Source: BOG-933 sp037132135
GTDB taxonomy: Bacteria; Pseudomonadota; Alphaproteobacteria; Azospirillales; Azospirillaceae
Direction of reading: 5' to 3'
DNA length: 64,000 nt
Assembly: GCA_037132135.1 (NCBI GenBank)
Contig: JBAXPR010000007.1
Coordinates: 9,723-73,722, forward strand
A program made the position numbers and the translations under genes. Positions 15,529 to 23,015 of the stretch are shown in pieces. The first letter of the stretch is position 1, and the number at the start of each line of letters is the position of its first letter. Under the pieces are notes generated by a model. That model ran no database searches, was not told the DNA's origin, and saw nothing but the letters and a program-made list of their open reading frames with translations.

Positions 15529-17097
15529 TCACGCCGCCGCGCCCTGCCCGATCAGCGCCCGGTCGAGAATCCGCTTGGCCCGGGCCTGAAGCCAGAGCAG
15601 CATCTCGCGCCGGTCGTCGCCATTGAGCAACCCGGTGACCTCGACCCGCTCGACCGCAGCCCGGACCTCGTCGGTCAGGGCCGCGGCAAAACCGCGCTTG
15701 AACTCTTCGAGCTGCTCCAGGGTCAGCGCTGTCAGCACCCGCTCCTTGAGGGCCAGCAGCAGCGCCACCTCGGCGGCGAGGCTGAGCGGCGCCGAATGGA
15801 CCTGACCCAGCACGGCGCGGATGCGCCGGCCGTGCTCGATGGTGGCCTGGGCGCGGGCGTCGACCATCTGGCCGAACTTGGTGAAGACCTCCAGTTCCAG
15901 GAACTGGGCATATTCCAGCTTCAGCGACCCGGCGACATCCTTGAGCGCCTTGAACTGGGTCTTGCCGCCGACCCGGCTCACCGACTTGCCGACATTGACC
16001 GCCGGCTTGTGACCCTCGTTGAACAGCTTGGGTTCGAGGATGATCTGACCGTCGGTGATCGAGATCAGGTTGGTCGGGATATAGGCGCTGATGTTGCCGG
16101 CCTGGGTCTCGGCGATCGGCAGCGCGGTGAGAGAGCCGCCGCCATGGCTGTCGTGGAGCTTGGCCGCCCGCTCCAGCAGGCGCGAATGGATGAAGAAGAC
16201 GTCGCCGGGATAGGCCTCCCGCCCCGGCGGATTGCGCAGCAGCAGCGAGACCTGGCGGTGCACCGCCGCGTGCTTGGTCAGATCATCGGTGACCAGGAGG
16301 GCGTGGCGGCCGCTGTCGCGGAAATATTCGGCCATGGTGCAGGCGGCATAGGGCGCGATCCATTGCAGCCCGGGCGGGTCGTCGGAGCTGGCCACCACGA
16401 AGATCGTGCGTTCGATCGGACCCAGCCGGCGCACGGTGTCGATCACCCGCGCCACCGCCGAGGCCTTCTGACCGACCGCGCAATAGATGCAAAAAACGTC
16501 GGAGCGCTTCTGGTTGAGGATCGCGTCGACACCGATCGCGGTCTTGCCGGTCGAGCGGTCGCCGACGATCAGTTCGCGCTGGCCGCGCCCGAGCGGAATC
16601 AGCGCGTCGACGACCAGCAGGCCGGTCTGCAGCGACTGGGTCACGAGTTCGCGATCGATGATCCGCGGCGCCGGACGCTCGATCGGCTCGAAACGCACGG
16701 GCTGGATCGGCGGGCCGTCATCGAGCGGCCGGCCCAGCGGGTCGACCACCCGGCCGAGCAGGCCCTCGCCCACCGGCACCCGCACCACCTCGCCGGTGCC
16801 GCGCACCTCGTCGCCCGCGGCAATCGTGCGGTCGCTGTCGAGCAGCACCGCCCCGACCTCTCCGCGCTCGAGGGTCACGGCCATGCCGCGCAAATCGCCG
16901 GGAAACTCCAGGATTTCGTCGAGCCGGCAGCCATCGAGCCCCGAGAGCACGGCGACGCCGTCGCCGACCCGCTCGACCCGGCCCAGTTCGGCCATCACCG
17001 GCCTGCTCTCGACCGTCGCCACCTGCTGGCGAAGCTCCTCGAGCCGGGCCTTGACCTCGTCCGCCAGTCCCCCGCCCTTTTTCACCCGCGTCGTCAT
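15529..17097 (-). CDS. atpA: N-type ATPase F1 alpha subunit
   Basis: 522 residues from MTTRVKKGGG; the frame is open upstream but that extension covers the RelE remnant and has no subunit character. The P loop is GDRSTGKTAI (usually GDRQTGKT), and the block VVASSDDPPGLQWIAPYAACTMAEYFRD is the alpha-subunit signature. It is the non-catalytic nucleotide-binding subunit of F1 at the cytoplasmic side. AGGGCGAAG precedes the ATG. The 266 bp between atpF and this gene, large for such an operon, contain a decayed toxin gene. Confidence 0.94.
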   Translation of the reverse strand: MTTRVKKGGGLADEVKARLEELRQQVATVESRPVMAELGRVERVGDGVAVLSGLDGCRLDEILEFPGDLRGMAVTLERGEVGAVLLDSDRTIAAGDEVRGTGEVVRVPVGEGLLGRVVDPLGRPLDDGPPIQPVRFEPIERPAPRIIDRELVTQSLQTGLLVVDALIPLGRGQRELIVGDRSTGKTAIGVDAILNQKRSDVFCIYCAVGQKASAVARVIDTVRRLGPIERTIFVVASSDDPPGLQWIAPYAACTMAEYFRDSGRHALLVTDDLTKHAAVHRQVSLLLRNPPGREAYPGDVFFIHSRLLERAAKLHDSHGGGSLTALPIAETQAGNISAYIPTNLISITDGQIILEPKLFNEGHKPAVNVGKSVSRVGGKTQFKALKDVAGSLKLEYAQFLELEVFTKFGQMVDARAQATIEHGRRIRAVLGQVHSAPLSLAAEVALLLALKERVLTALTLEQLEEFKRGFAAALTDEVRAAVERVEVTGLLNGDDRREMLLWLQARAKRILDRALIGQGAAA

Positions 17098-17113
17098 GGC
17101 TTCGCCCTTTCCG

Positions 17114-17313
17114 TCAGTGCCCCCGGTAGATGTCCCGGCGGTGTCCAACCTCGACCACAAGAATCGTGAGGTGCCCGTGCCCAATCCGGCAAATCACCCG
17201 GCAATCGCCCCCCGCTAACGCCAGAACCCCGCCTTGTCTCGGGCCGGGGCCTTGTCAAAACCCGGTCGGACCATTCAACAATCCCGGCCAAATTCGCGTT
17301 CCTCGTCTGCCAT
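17114..17313 (-). pseudogene. RelE/ParE-family toxin remnant
   Basis: The last 100 bases before atpA read, in one frame, GDCRVICRIGHGHLTILVV followed by EVGHRRDIYRGH and a stop, which is a typical RelE C-terminus (compare GDYRVI...VGHRREVYR). Immediately upstream, in a different frame, comes DKAPARDKAGFWR followed by a TAG where RelE proteins normally have Tyr (GFWRYRVGDYRV). The two parts are joined by an apparent 1-nt deletion. Further upstream a short ATG-started piece (DEEREFG) may be the N-terminus, followed by an in-frame TGA and a gap. So the gene has at least one frameshift and two stops. No antitoxin gene is visible. Its presence inside the operon indicates a past insertion. Confidence 0.7.
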
Positions 17314-17363
17314 CGACCAGATCCGCCCCGGCGCTTTCAGAGCGTCCGCAGTATCACGCCCTC

Positions 17364-18092
17364 TCACCCCTTCGCCATCATGCCCGCGCGGGCCTCGTCC
17401 AGGCTGTCGCGCCAGGAGCAGGCGACGACCATGCTGGGGAAGCGCAGTTCGGCGCCGGCGATCAGGCTCTCCTCGGTGATGAAGAAGAGTTCGGTCTCAT
17501 CGCCGACCAGCGGCCGGAGCCGCCGGTGCCACTCGGCCCGGGCGGCCTCGTCGAGAGCCGGCATGGTGGCCACCTGGAGGACCGGGCCGCGCTCGGCGAG
17601 ACGCTCCGGCGGCAGGGCCGCCAGATGCCGGCACACCCGGTCGAGCAGCGCCGCGGTGATCGCCGTGCCGCTGACCTCGGACAGCAGCTTTCGCGCCAGA
17701 TCCAGGGCGAGGTCGACCGCCCGCTCGCCGATCTCCCCGGCGATCAGGCGCTTCTCGTCCTCCAGCGCCCGGCGCTGGGCCGCGATCACCAGTCGCGCCT
17801 CGGTCTGGGCGTGGTCGATGACCTCGCGCCGCTCGATCTCGATGTGCGAGCGGGCCTCGGCAATCACCCGCTCGCGCTCGGCGGCGATCTCGGCGATGCG
17901 GTGCTCGTAGCCCCGGCGATGAACGTCGGCGGCGTGCCGGGCCATCTGGGCATCCTCGAAGTCCTTCTGCACCAGGGCGCGGCGCTGGGCGACCACGGTG
18001 GTGACCGGCCGGTAGAGAAAGCGGTGCAGAAGCCACGCCAGGATGACGAAGTTGGTCGCCTGGAGGGCGAGTGCCCATAGGTCGATATGCAT
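17364..18092 (-). CDS. atpF: N-type ATPase Fo b subunit, long form
   Basis: 242 residues starting at MHIDLWALALQATNFVILAW: an N-terminal membrane helix, then a long charged helical stalk (about residues 30-140) and a C-terminal region of about 90 residues. Ordinary b subunits are about 160 residues. N-ATPase operons lack a separate delta gene and have extended b subunits, so the C-terminal part probably replaces delta in the peripheral stalk (inference from family knowledge). The frame extends upstream across the atpE 3' end, but the hydrophobic start fixes the N-terminus. Confidence 0.9.
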   Translation of the reverse strand: MHIDLWALALQATNFVILAWLLHRFLYRPVTTVVAQRRALVQKDFEDAQMARHAADVHRRGYEHRIAEIAAERERVIAEARSHIEIERREVIDHAQTEARLVIAAQRRALEDEKRLIAGEIGERAVDLALDLARKLLSEVSGTAITAALLDRVCRHLAALPPERLAERGPVLQVATMPALDEAARAEWHRRLRPLVGDETELFFITEESLIAGAELRFPSMVVACSWRDSLDEARAGMMAKG

Positions 18093-18139
18093 GGCGAACC
18101 TCGTCTCCGTTTCACACGTCTGCGGGCGATCGGGCGCCG

Positions 18140-18385
18140 TCAGGCATGGACGTACGGGTTGGCGAACAGCAGCAGCAGCGCGATCACGAGGCAATAGATC
18201 GCCATCGTCTCGATCATCGCGAGGCCGACAAAGAGGGTGCGCGAGATCGTGCCCGCCGATTCCGGCTGGCGCGCGATGGCGTCCATGGCACCGGCCACCG
18301 CCCAGCCTTCACCGAGGCCCGATCCGATGGCTCCGAAACCGACGGCGATCGCCGCGGAGAGGACGCTGATCATTTCGACGTTCAT
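18140..18385 (-). CDS. atpE: N-type ATPase Fo c subunit with Na+-type ligands
   Basis: 81 residues forming a helical hairpin with polar loop ARQPE. Helix 1 has the glycine-rich stretch and a second acidic residue, Glu26 (GSGLGEGW); helix 2 has the ion carrier Glu59 followed by Thr60 and Tyr64 (IETMAIY). Placed against the Ilyobacter Na+ c ring (Gln32, Glu65, Ser66, Tyr70), all four positions line up with a constant offset of six, which predicts Na+ binding rather than simple proton binding. The two-Glu arrangement is the known hallmark of N-ATPase c subunits. Several copies form the rotor ring in the inner membrane. Confidence 0.94.
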   Translation of the reverse strand: MNVEMISVLSAAIAVGFGAIGSGLGEGWAVAGAMDAIARQPESAGTISRTLFVGLAMIETMAIYCLVIALLLLFANPYVHA

Positions 18386-18388
18386 GGC

Positions 18389-19063
18389 TCAACCCTTTTC
18401 GATGGTTCCGATGGCGCCGCCGATGAAGACGGTGGCAAGGATGGTGAAGATGTAGGCCTGGACCAGACCGATCAGGATGCTGAGCGCCATGAACGGAATG
18501 GGCACCAGCAGCCCGACCAGGCTGATGACGATGCCGATGGTCAGCTCGTGGCTCATGATGTTGCCGGCAAGGCGGACCATCAGGGAAAAGGTGCGGGTGA
18601 ACTCGGCCAGCACATTGAGCGGCACGAACACCGGATAGGGCTCAAGGAAGGTCTTGAGGTAATGCAGCAGCCCGCGCCGGTGAACGCCGAGGGCATGAAC
18701 CGAAACGAAGACGATCAGCCCCAGCGCGCTGGTGGTCTCGAAGCTGGCGGTGGGCGGCTTGACCCCCGGCAGCAAAGGCGAGAGATTGCAGGTCGCGATG
18801 TAGATGAAGAGGGTGCCGATCAGCGGCAGGAACGGTCCGGGCTCGGTGCCCATGACGTCGCGGATAATGTTTTCGCAAAAGCCGACGATCGCCTCCAGCA
18901 CCACCTGCCACGGCCCCGGCTCATCCACTGAAAGCCGGCGGGTGCCGAAATAGGCCAGCGTGACCAGCACCACCATGATCACCCAGGTCGTCACCACCTC
19001 AAGGCCGACCGGAACCGGCCCGACATGAAAGACGATCGGCGCATTGAGAGAGACCTTTTCCAT
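18389..19063 (-). CDS. atpB: N-type ATPase Fo a subunit
   Basis: 224 residues, hydrophobic, with about five membrane segments. MVRLAGNIMSHELTIG carries the essential stator Arg of helix 5 (LXXRLXGN), and TFLVSVHALGVHRRG lies in the preceding conserved helix. It provides the ion half-channels against the c ring. It is followed by atpE after three bases and preceded by atpR five bases upstream, which indicates tight operon organisation. Confidence 0.94.
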   Translation of the reverse strand: MEKVSLNAPIVFHVGPVPVGLEVVTTWVIMVVLVTLAYFGTRRLSVDEPGPWQVVLEAIVGFCENIIRDVMGTEPGPFLPLIGTLFIYIATCNLSPLLPGVKPPTASFETTSALGLIVFVSVHALGVHRRGLLHYLKTFLEPYPVFVPLNVLAEFTRTFSLMVRLAGNIMSHELTIGIVISLVGLLVPIPFMALSILIGLVQAYIFTILATVFIGGAIGTIEKG

Positions 19064-19068
19064 GGCCG

Positions 19069-19386
19069 TCAGCCCTCCCTGCCCGGAGCGGCCACGGCCG
19101 CCCGGCGATCACTCCAGCGCGTCACCAGCGGCCGCGCCACTGTGAAGCCGCCCAACCCGGCCAGCGTCACCGGCCAGCCCCAGAGCACCAGCACCCCCAG
19201 CATCGCCACCGCCCCGAACAGCCGCCCCAGCATCAGCGCAATCGGCCGCCAGACCGGCCCCGACTCGAGATAGAGCCGGGCGTTGAGCCGAAGAGCCAGA
19301 AAGTACAGGGTCCCGACCGCCAGCCCATAGGGCAGCGCCAACGCCATCGGTCCCCAGGGCAGCGCACCGACGGATGCCGCGGTCAT
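19069..19386 (-). CDS. atpR: N-ATPase-specific membrane protein AtpR
   Basis: 105 residues with three hydrophobic segments (LPYGLAVGTLYFLALRL, IALMLGRLFGAVAMLGV, PVTLAGLGGFTVARPLV). AtpR is found only in N-ATPase operons between atpQ and atpB; published analysis of the family proposed that a conserved membrane Arg pairs with the acidic residue of c subunits and assists ring assembly. Arg18-type residues are present (LRLNAR). It overlaps atpQ by four bases. Confidence 0.8.
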   Translation of the reverse strand: MTAASVGALPWGPMALALPYGLAVGTLYFLALRLNARLYLESGPVWRPIALMLGRLFGAVAMLGVLVLWGWPVTLAGLGGFTVARPLVTRWSDRRAAVAAPGREG

Positions 19387-19727
19387 GGCTTGCGCTCCCG
19401 CGGCTTTTCGGGGCGGTCGAGCCCGGCCTCCTGGTGCATCCGCCGCCAGGCCAGCCAGCCGCCGAACCCCATGCCGGCCACGAGCATCAGCGCGGTGACC
19501 TCAAACCCGGTGTCAAAGGCGCGGTCGAGCCAGCGGCCGAGAAAGCCCAGCAGCAGCGGCGGCGTCACGAACACCCAGCCCAGCGCCCCCATCATGCCGA
19601 AATATTGCAGGATCGAGCCCCGACCCTCGCGCCCGGCCTGTTCGGCCTTCTCGGTCTGGCGCAACACGGCGCGGTCGAGCGCGCTCAGCGCCTTGCGGTG
19701 ATTGTTGGGCTTAGTGACCACGGCCAC
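19383..19727 (-). CDS. atpQ: AtpI/AtpQ-type ATPase assembly protein
   Basis: 114 residues with two predicted membrane helices (MMGALGWVFVTPPLLLGFLG and FEVTALMLVAGMGFGGWLAW), which is the AtpI/F0F1-ATPase_g2 layout. AtpI-type proteins act as chaperones for c-ring assembly; in N-ATPase operons the second position after atpC is called atpQ. It overlaps the end of atpC by 17 bases and the start of atpR by four, so its translation is probably coupled to both. Confidence 0.82.
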   Translation of the reverse strand: MAVVTKPNNHRKALSALDRAVLRQTEKAEQAGREGRGSILQYFGMMGALGWVFVTPPLLLGFLGRWLDRAFDTGFEVTALMLVAGMGFGGWLAWRRMHQEAGLDRPEKPRERKP

Positions 19728-20166
19728 CCCCTCCGGTCTGGCCGAAGGGCAGCACCCCCGGCCGCTCGCCGCGCAGATAGGCGTTCAACTGGCGCATCAC
19801 CGAAAGCTGGAGCTTCATGGTCTCGGTCCGCGCCGCGGCCTCGCGGTCGGCGTGCTCGACCATCTGGCGCAGCACCTGGGTCCGCAGGGTGACAAGATCG
19901 TCGCCGGCCACCGCCTCCCGGGTCGCGATCTCGCAACTGGTGCCGGCGCGCATGTTGAGGACGCCGCCGCGCAGCGCGACGTAGCGGGTCAGACCCTGGG
20001 TGGTCTGGAAGGTCAGCACCGACACCGTCAGCGCGGTCATGAACTCGCAATGTCCGGGCTGCAGCCCGAACGAACCCGAGAAGTCGTCGGCCTTGACCGA
20101 CACAACATCGGCCTGGTCGATCACCACCTCGGCGGGCGTCGTGATGAGCAGGCGCATGGTCTTCAT
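19711..20166 (-). CDS. atpC: N-type ATPase F1 epsilon subunit
   Basis: 151 residues. The beta-sandwich domain (about 1-90) has the typical LLITTPAEVVID start and FGLQPGHCEFMTAL, equivalent to the GxxpgHxp block of epsilon. The C-terminal helical part is short and Gly-rich at the end (GQTGGGGRGH). Epsilon belongs to the rotor and can regulate ATP hydrolysis. In intact N-ATPase operons atpC follows atpD directly; here about 830 bp of foreign-looking DNA separates them. The start could be the first or the second in-frame ATG (MKTMR). Confidence 0.9.
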   Translation of the reverse strand: MKTMRLLITTPAEVVIDQADVVSVKADDFSGSFGLQPGHCEFMTALTVSVLTFQTTQGLTRYVALRGGVLNMRAGTSCEIATREAVAGDDLVTLRTQVLRQMVEHADREAAARTETMKLQLSVMRQLNAYLRGERPGVLPFGQTGGGGRGH

Positions 20167-20205
20167 GGCGTGGCTCCTGGCCTGGCCCTAGGCCCTTCAC
20201 CAGAG

Positions 20206-20346
20206 TTATTTCATGGGTGAGGAAGGGGCGGCCTTACTCGTTATCGGCTTTTGACCGCCGTAAGATTTGATCAAGACATCCAACGGCGTCGGCCGCTGGG
20301 TTGTCGGCTTCAGCCCTTGTCCAATCGGCGACTTATTCTCCATCAT
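20206..20346 (-). CDS. 46-residue proline/lysine-rich ORF of the DUF6338 cassette
   Basis: An ATG pair at 20346/20343 opens a 46-residue frame that overlaps the last bases of the DUF6338 reading frame and ends 39 bp before atpC. The product begins MMENKSPIGQGLKPTT and contains PTPLDV, SYGGQKPIT and a terminal PSSPMK. It has no membrane segment and looks disordered and basic. From memory, unverified here, DUF6338 genes are often followed by short proline-rich ORFs with repeated G-Y-Q-P/K-P motifs, which this resembles. GC content is lower than in the ATPase genes. It may be non-functional now that its partner carries stops. Confidence 0.55.
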   Translation of the reverse strand: MMENKSPIGQGLKPTTQRPTPLDVLIKSYGGQKPITSKAAPSSPMK

Positions 20347-20992
20347 GGTTTTCTCCCACGCGTCCTTTCAAGAGTTCAATCGATGCCACTTTGCTGAAGT
20401 CCGAAATATATATGCCGGCTCCCGCAATCTCCGTCGACCGGATCGCGCCATCGTCCTCAGTATCCCACCACGCGGCGTCCGCAAGAAACAGCTCCGGGGA
20501 TTTCCCTGTGGCGGAATAAAGTTACGGTCAACCGATCAAAGAGCGTCTATCAGGGAACGTAATGTGAAGCCAAACCTGCGGGTTCTTGTTAAAGCTGTCT
20601 TTCCAGACGCCAACGGAACTTACCTTGTATGTTACCTTTAGCCATCGAAGCGCTCTGTAGAGAAGGTCGTGATTATTGACAACCGCAAACACCAGGGACA
20701 AGATCGAAGCCGACAATGCCAAAATCAGCAGATTTCTGTCCAACAACGCTGAAGCGATCTTCGAAACCTGCGCCTCCCCACTGACATCGATATTGGAAAT
20801 CAGTGGCGTTCCCACCACCTCGTGAACCAGCAATGCGTTGACCAGGGTTAGAACGAAGGCGTGCAGGACGCGCTCGAGATTATCCCGTTTTTCCCCCTCC
20901 ACCAGATAATCATAGACAACGGTCCCCAACAGTCCAGGCAGCAGATAAAAGGGGACAAGCGCAACGCCCGCAAGGCTCTTGATAAAATCCAT
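20333..20992 (-). pseudogene. DUF6338-family membrane protein, two in-frame stops
   Basis: The frame starts nine bases after atpD (MDFIKSLAGVALVPFYLLPG) and shows an N-terminal membrane segment, an acidic/basic middle with ERVLHAFVLTLV, a second hydrophobic stretch (LLILALSASILSLVFAVV) and the C-terminal module LHITFPDRRSLIG. In DUF6338 proteins the next residues are a conserved Trp-Pro and a charged residue. Here the codons are TGA (20530-20528), CCG, TAA (20524-20522). After them the same frame continues with good family resemblance (ELFLADAAWWD, GIYISDFSKVASIELLKG) to a TAA at 20333. So the full gene is about 219 codons with two point nonsense mutations. GC is well below that of the neighbouring atp genes, which suggests transfer. 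Confidence 0.75.
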
Positions 20993-21000
20993 CCTGCCCC

Positions 21001-22428
21001 CTACGCCGCCTTGCCCAGCGCGTTGTGCTTCTCCACCGCTTCCTCGAAGGCGCCAACCATGTAGAACGATCCTTCCGAGATGGCGTCGCCCTTGCCGTCG
21101 AGGATGGCCCGGCAACCGGCCAGGGTGTCTTTGACGTCCACGGTGCGGCCGGCCATGCCGGTGAAGGCTTCGGTGACCAGGAAGGGCTGGGTGAGGAAAC
21201 GCAGCAGCCGGCGGGCGCGGTACACCACCGTCTTGTCGGCGGCCGACAGTTCCTCGATGCCCAAGAGGGCGATGATTTCCTGAAGGTCGCGGTAGTGGGC
21301 GATGGTCTTGCGCACCTCCTGGGCGAGATTGAAATGGTCGGTGCCGACCACGGTCGGATCCAGCAGGATCGAGGTCGAGGCCAGCGGGTCGATGGCGGGA
21401 TAGAGCCCCTCGGCGGCCATGTCGCGCGAGAGCACGATCGAGCTGTCGAGATGGCTGAAGGTCTCGGCCACCGCGGGATCGGTGTAGTCGTCGGCCGGGA
21501 CGTAAACCGCCTGGATCGCGGTGATCGCCGCCCCCGAGGCCGAGGCGATGCGCTCCTGGAGCGAGGCGATCTCGGTGGCCAGGGTCGGCTGGTAGCCGAC
21601 CCGCGACGGCAGGCGCCCGAGCAGGCCCGAAACCTCGGAACCGGCCTGAACGAAGCGGAAGACGTTGTCCATCAGCAGCAAGACGTCGCGGTGCTGGGCG
21701 TCGCGGAAGTATTCGGCAACCGTGAGGGCCGACTGCCCGACCCGCCAGCGCGCCCCCGGCGGCTCATTCATCTGGCCGAAGATCAGGGCGGTGCGCTTGA
21801 TCACGCCCGAGCCGGTCAGTTCCTGCAGGAGTTCATGGCCCTCGCGCGAACGCTCGCCGATGCCGGCGAACACCGAGACCCCCTGATAGCGCTCGACGGT
21901 GGTGCGGATCAGTTCCATGATCAGCACGGTCTTGCCGACCCCGGCGCCGCCGAACATCCCGGCCTTGCCGCCACGCACCAGCGGGGCCAGCAGATCGATG
22001 ACCTTGATCCCGGTCATGAAGGGCTCGCGCACCGTACTCTGATGCTTCAGAAGTGGCGCGGCACGATGAATCGGCCACCGTTCGACGTCGTCCGGGAACG
22101 GCTGCCGGCCATCGTGGGGATGGCCGAGGACGTCGATCAGGCGTCCGAGCACCGGCTCACCCACCGGCACCGAGATCGCGGCACCGGTGGCCCGGACCGG
22201 TTCGCCGCGCATCAGGCCCGAGGTCGCTTCGAGCGCCACAGACCGCACGGTGGTCAGATCCAGATGCTGCTGGACTTCGACGGTGATGGTCCGGCCATCG
22301 GCCATCATCACCACCAGCGCGTCGTTGAGGGCCGGCAGGCAGCCTTCGGGAAAGGCGACATCCACCACCGAACCGCGGACACCGACAACACGGCCTGACG
22401 CGGCCACCCCGTCCTGGGTATCAGTCAT
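21001..22428 (-). CDS. atpD: N-type ATPase F1 beta subunit
   Basis: 475 residues, the catalytic subunit. Walker A is GGAGVGKTVLIMELI; the catalytic Glu lies in AGIGERSREGHEL; Walker B is LLLMDNVFRFVQAG; and the block VPADDYTDPA corresponds to the DDLTDPA signature. It hydrolyses or makes ATP at the cytoplasmic face. As first gene of the operon it follows the N-ATPase order. About 260 bp separate it from the next gene upstream and must contain the promoter; no strong consensus was seen there. Confidence 0.95.
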   Translation of the reverse strand: MTDTQDGVAASGRVVGVRGSVVDVAFPEGCLPALNDALVVMMADGRTITVEVQQHLDLTTVRSVALEATSGLMRGEPVRATGAAISVPVGEPVLGRLIDVLGHPHDGRQPFPDDVERWPIHRAAPLLKHQSTVREPFMTGIKVIDLLAPLVRGGKAGMFGGAGVGKTVLIMELIRTTVERYQGVSVFAGIGERSREGHELLQELTGSGVIKRTALIFGQMNEPPGARWRVGQSALTVAEYFRDAQHRDVLLLMDNVFRFVQAGSEVSGLLGRLPSRVGYQPTLATEIASLQERIASASGAAITAIQAVYVPADDYTDPAVAETFSHLDSSIVLSRDMAAEGLYPAIDPLASTSILLDPTVVGTDHFNLAQEVRKTIAHYRDLQEIIALLGIEELSAADKTVVYRARRLLRFLTQPFLVTEAFTGMAGRTVDVKDTLAGCRAILDGKGDAISEGSFYMVGAFEEAVEKHNALGKAA

Positions 22429-22687
22429 CCCGAAACCCCCTCAGCGCACGGCTTTCGCCGTACTGGTTGTTGCGATACCGGTTTACCACGCCGCCGGCGC
22501 GCCCGGAAGCCCCGCCGGGTCAATGGCTGGCGTGATTTTTTCGGAGACTCTAGAAGACACCGCGACTCATCATGCCGATTCTTAGCGTGGCCAAGAATTA
22601 CGCCGATCATCTTGCCATTTGTTTAACAGCGCCTGCGTCATTTTGTACCGCCGCCCCCGGACAGGAATCGGGAATGATCGGCGGGAC

Positions 22688-22900
22688 TCAGCGCGCCGCC
22701 GGTGCGGGCGGCCCTGCCGGAACCGGTTGAGCCGGCGCCCTGGCGGCGGTAACCGCCCCGGCGATGGTGCTGGTCTGGGCCGACATTTCGGCCCGCATCG
22801 CCCGGAATTTTTCGGAAATCAGCGCCGGCAGCGCATCGACTTTGGCCTCGACGCGGTCGATGCGACCGTAAGTGAAAAGCGGCCCCGCCAGGCCCATCAC
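22688..22900 (-). CDS. Small membrane-anchored coiled-coil protein, start uncertain
   Basis: From GTG/ATG at 22900/22897 the frame gives about 70 residues: GPLFTYGRIDRVEAK, a helical segment with regular heptads, then an Ala/Pro-rich tail ending PPAPAAR. The frame is open further upstream with PQPILVLAV, so the complete membrane helix begins before the first usable start codon; no ATG, GTG or TTG lies between 22900 and the lpxC stop in this frame. Either an atypical start is used or the gene has lost its start. It follows lpxC by about 115 bp. No family recognised. Confidence 0.4.
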   Translation of the reverse strand: MMGLAGPLFTYGRIDRVEAKVDALPALISEKFRAMRAEMSAQTSTIAGAVTAARAPAQPVPAGPPAPAAR

Positions 22901-23015
22901 CGCGAGAACGAGGATGGGCTGCGGCTGCCTGATGCCGCCGCGGGCCCCTTCGAGACGATATGGGCCGTTTCCGCCGCCTTGTAAGCTTTCACCGTGATCG
23001 GCGTGCCCGATCCCC

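Noticed and set aside
14608..17169. An 853-codon plus-strand frame opposite atpG and atpA
   Set aside because: Shadow of two real genes; no recognisable protein features.
20522..20530. Idea that the TGA in the DUF6338 frame encodes selenocysteine or is a reassigned Trp codon
   Set aside because: No SECIS-like hairpin is evident, a TAA follows two codons later, and TGA serves as a normal stop in many neighbouring genes.
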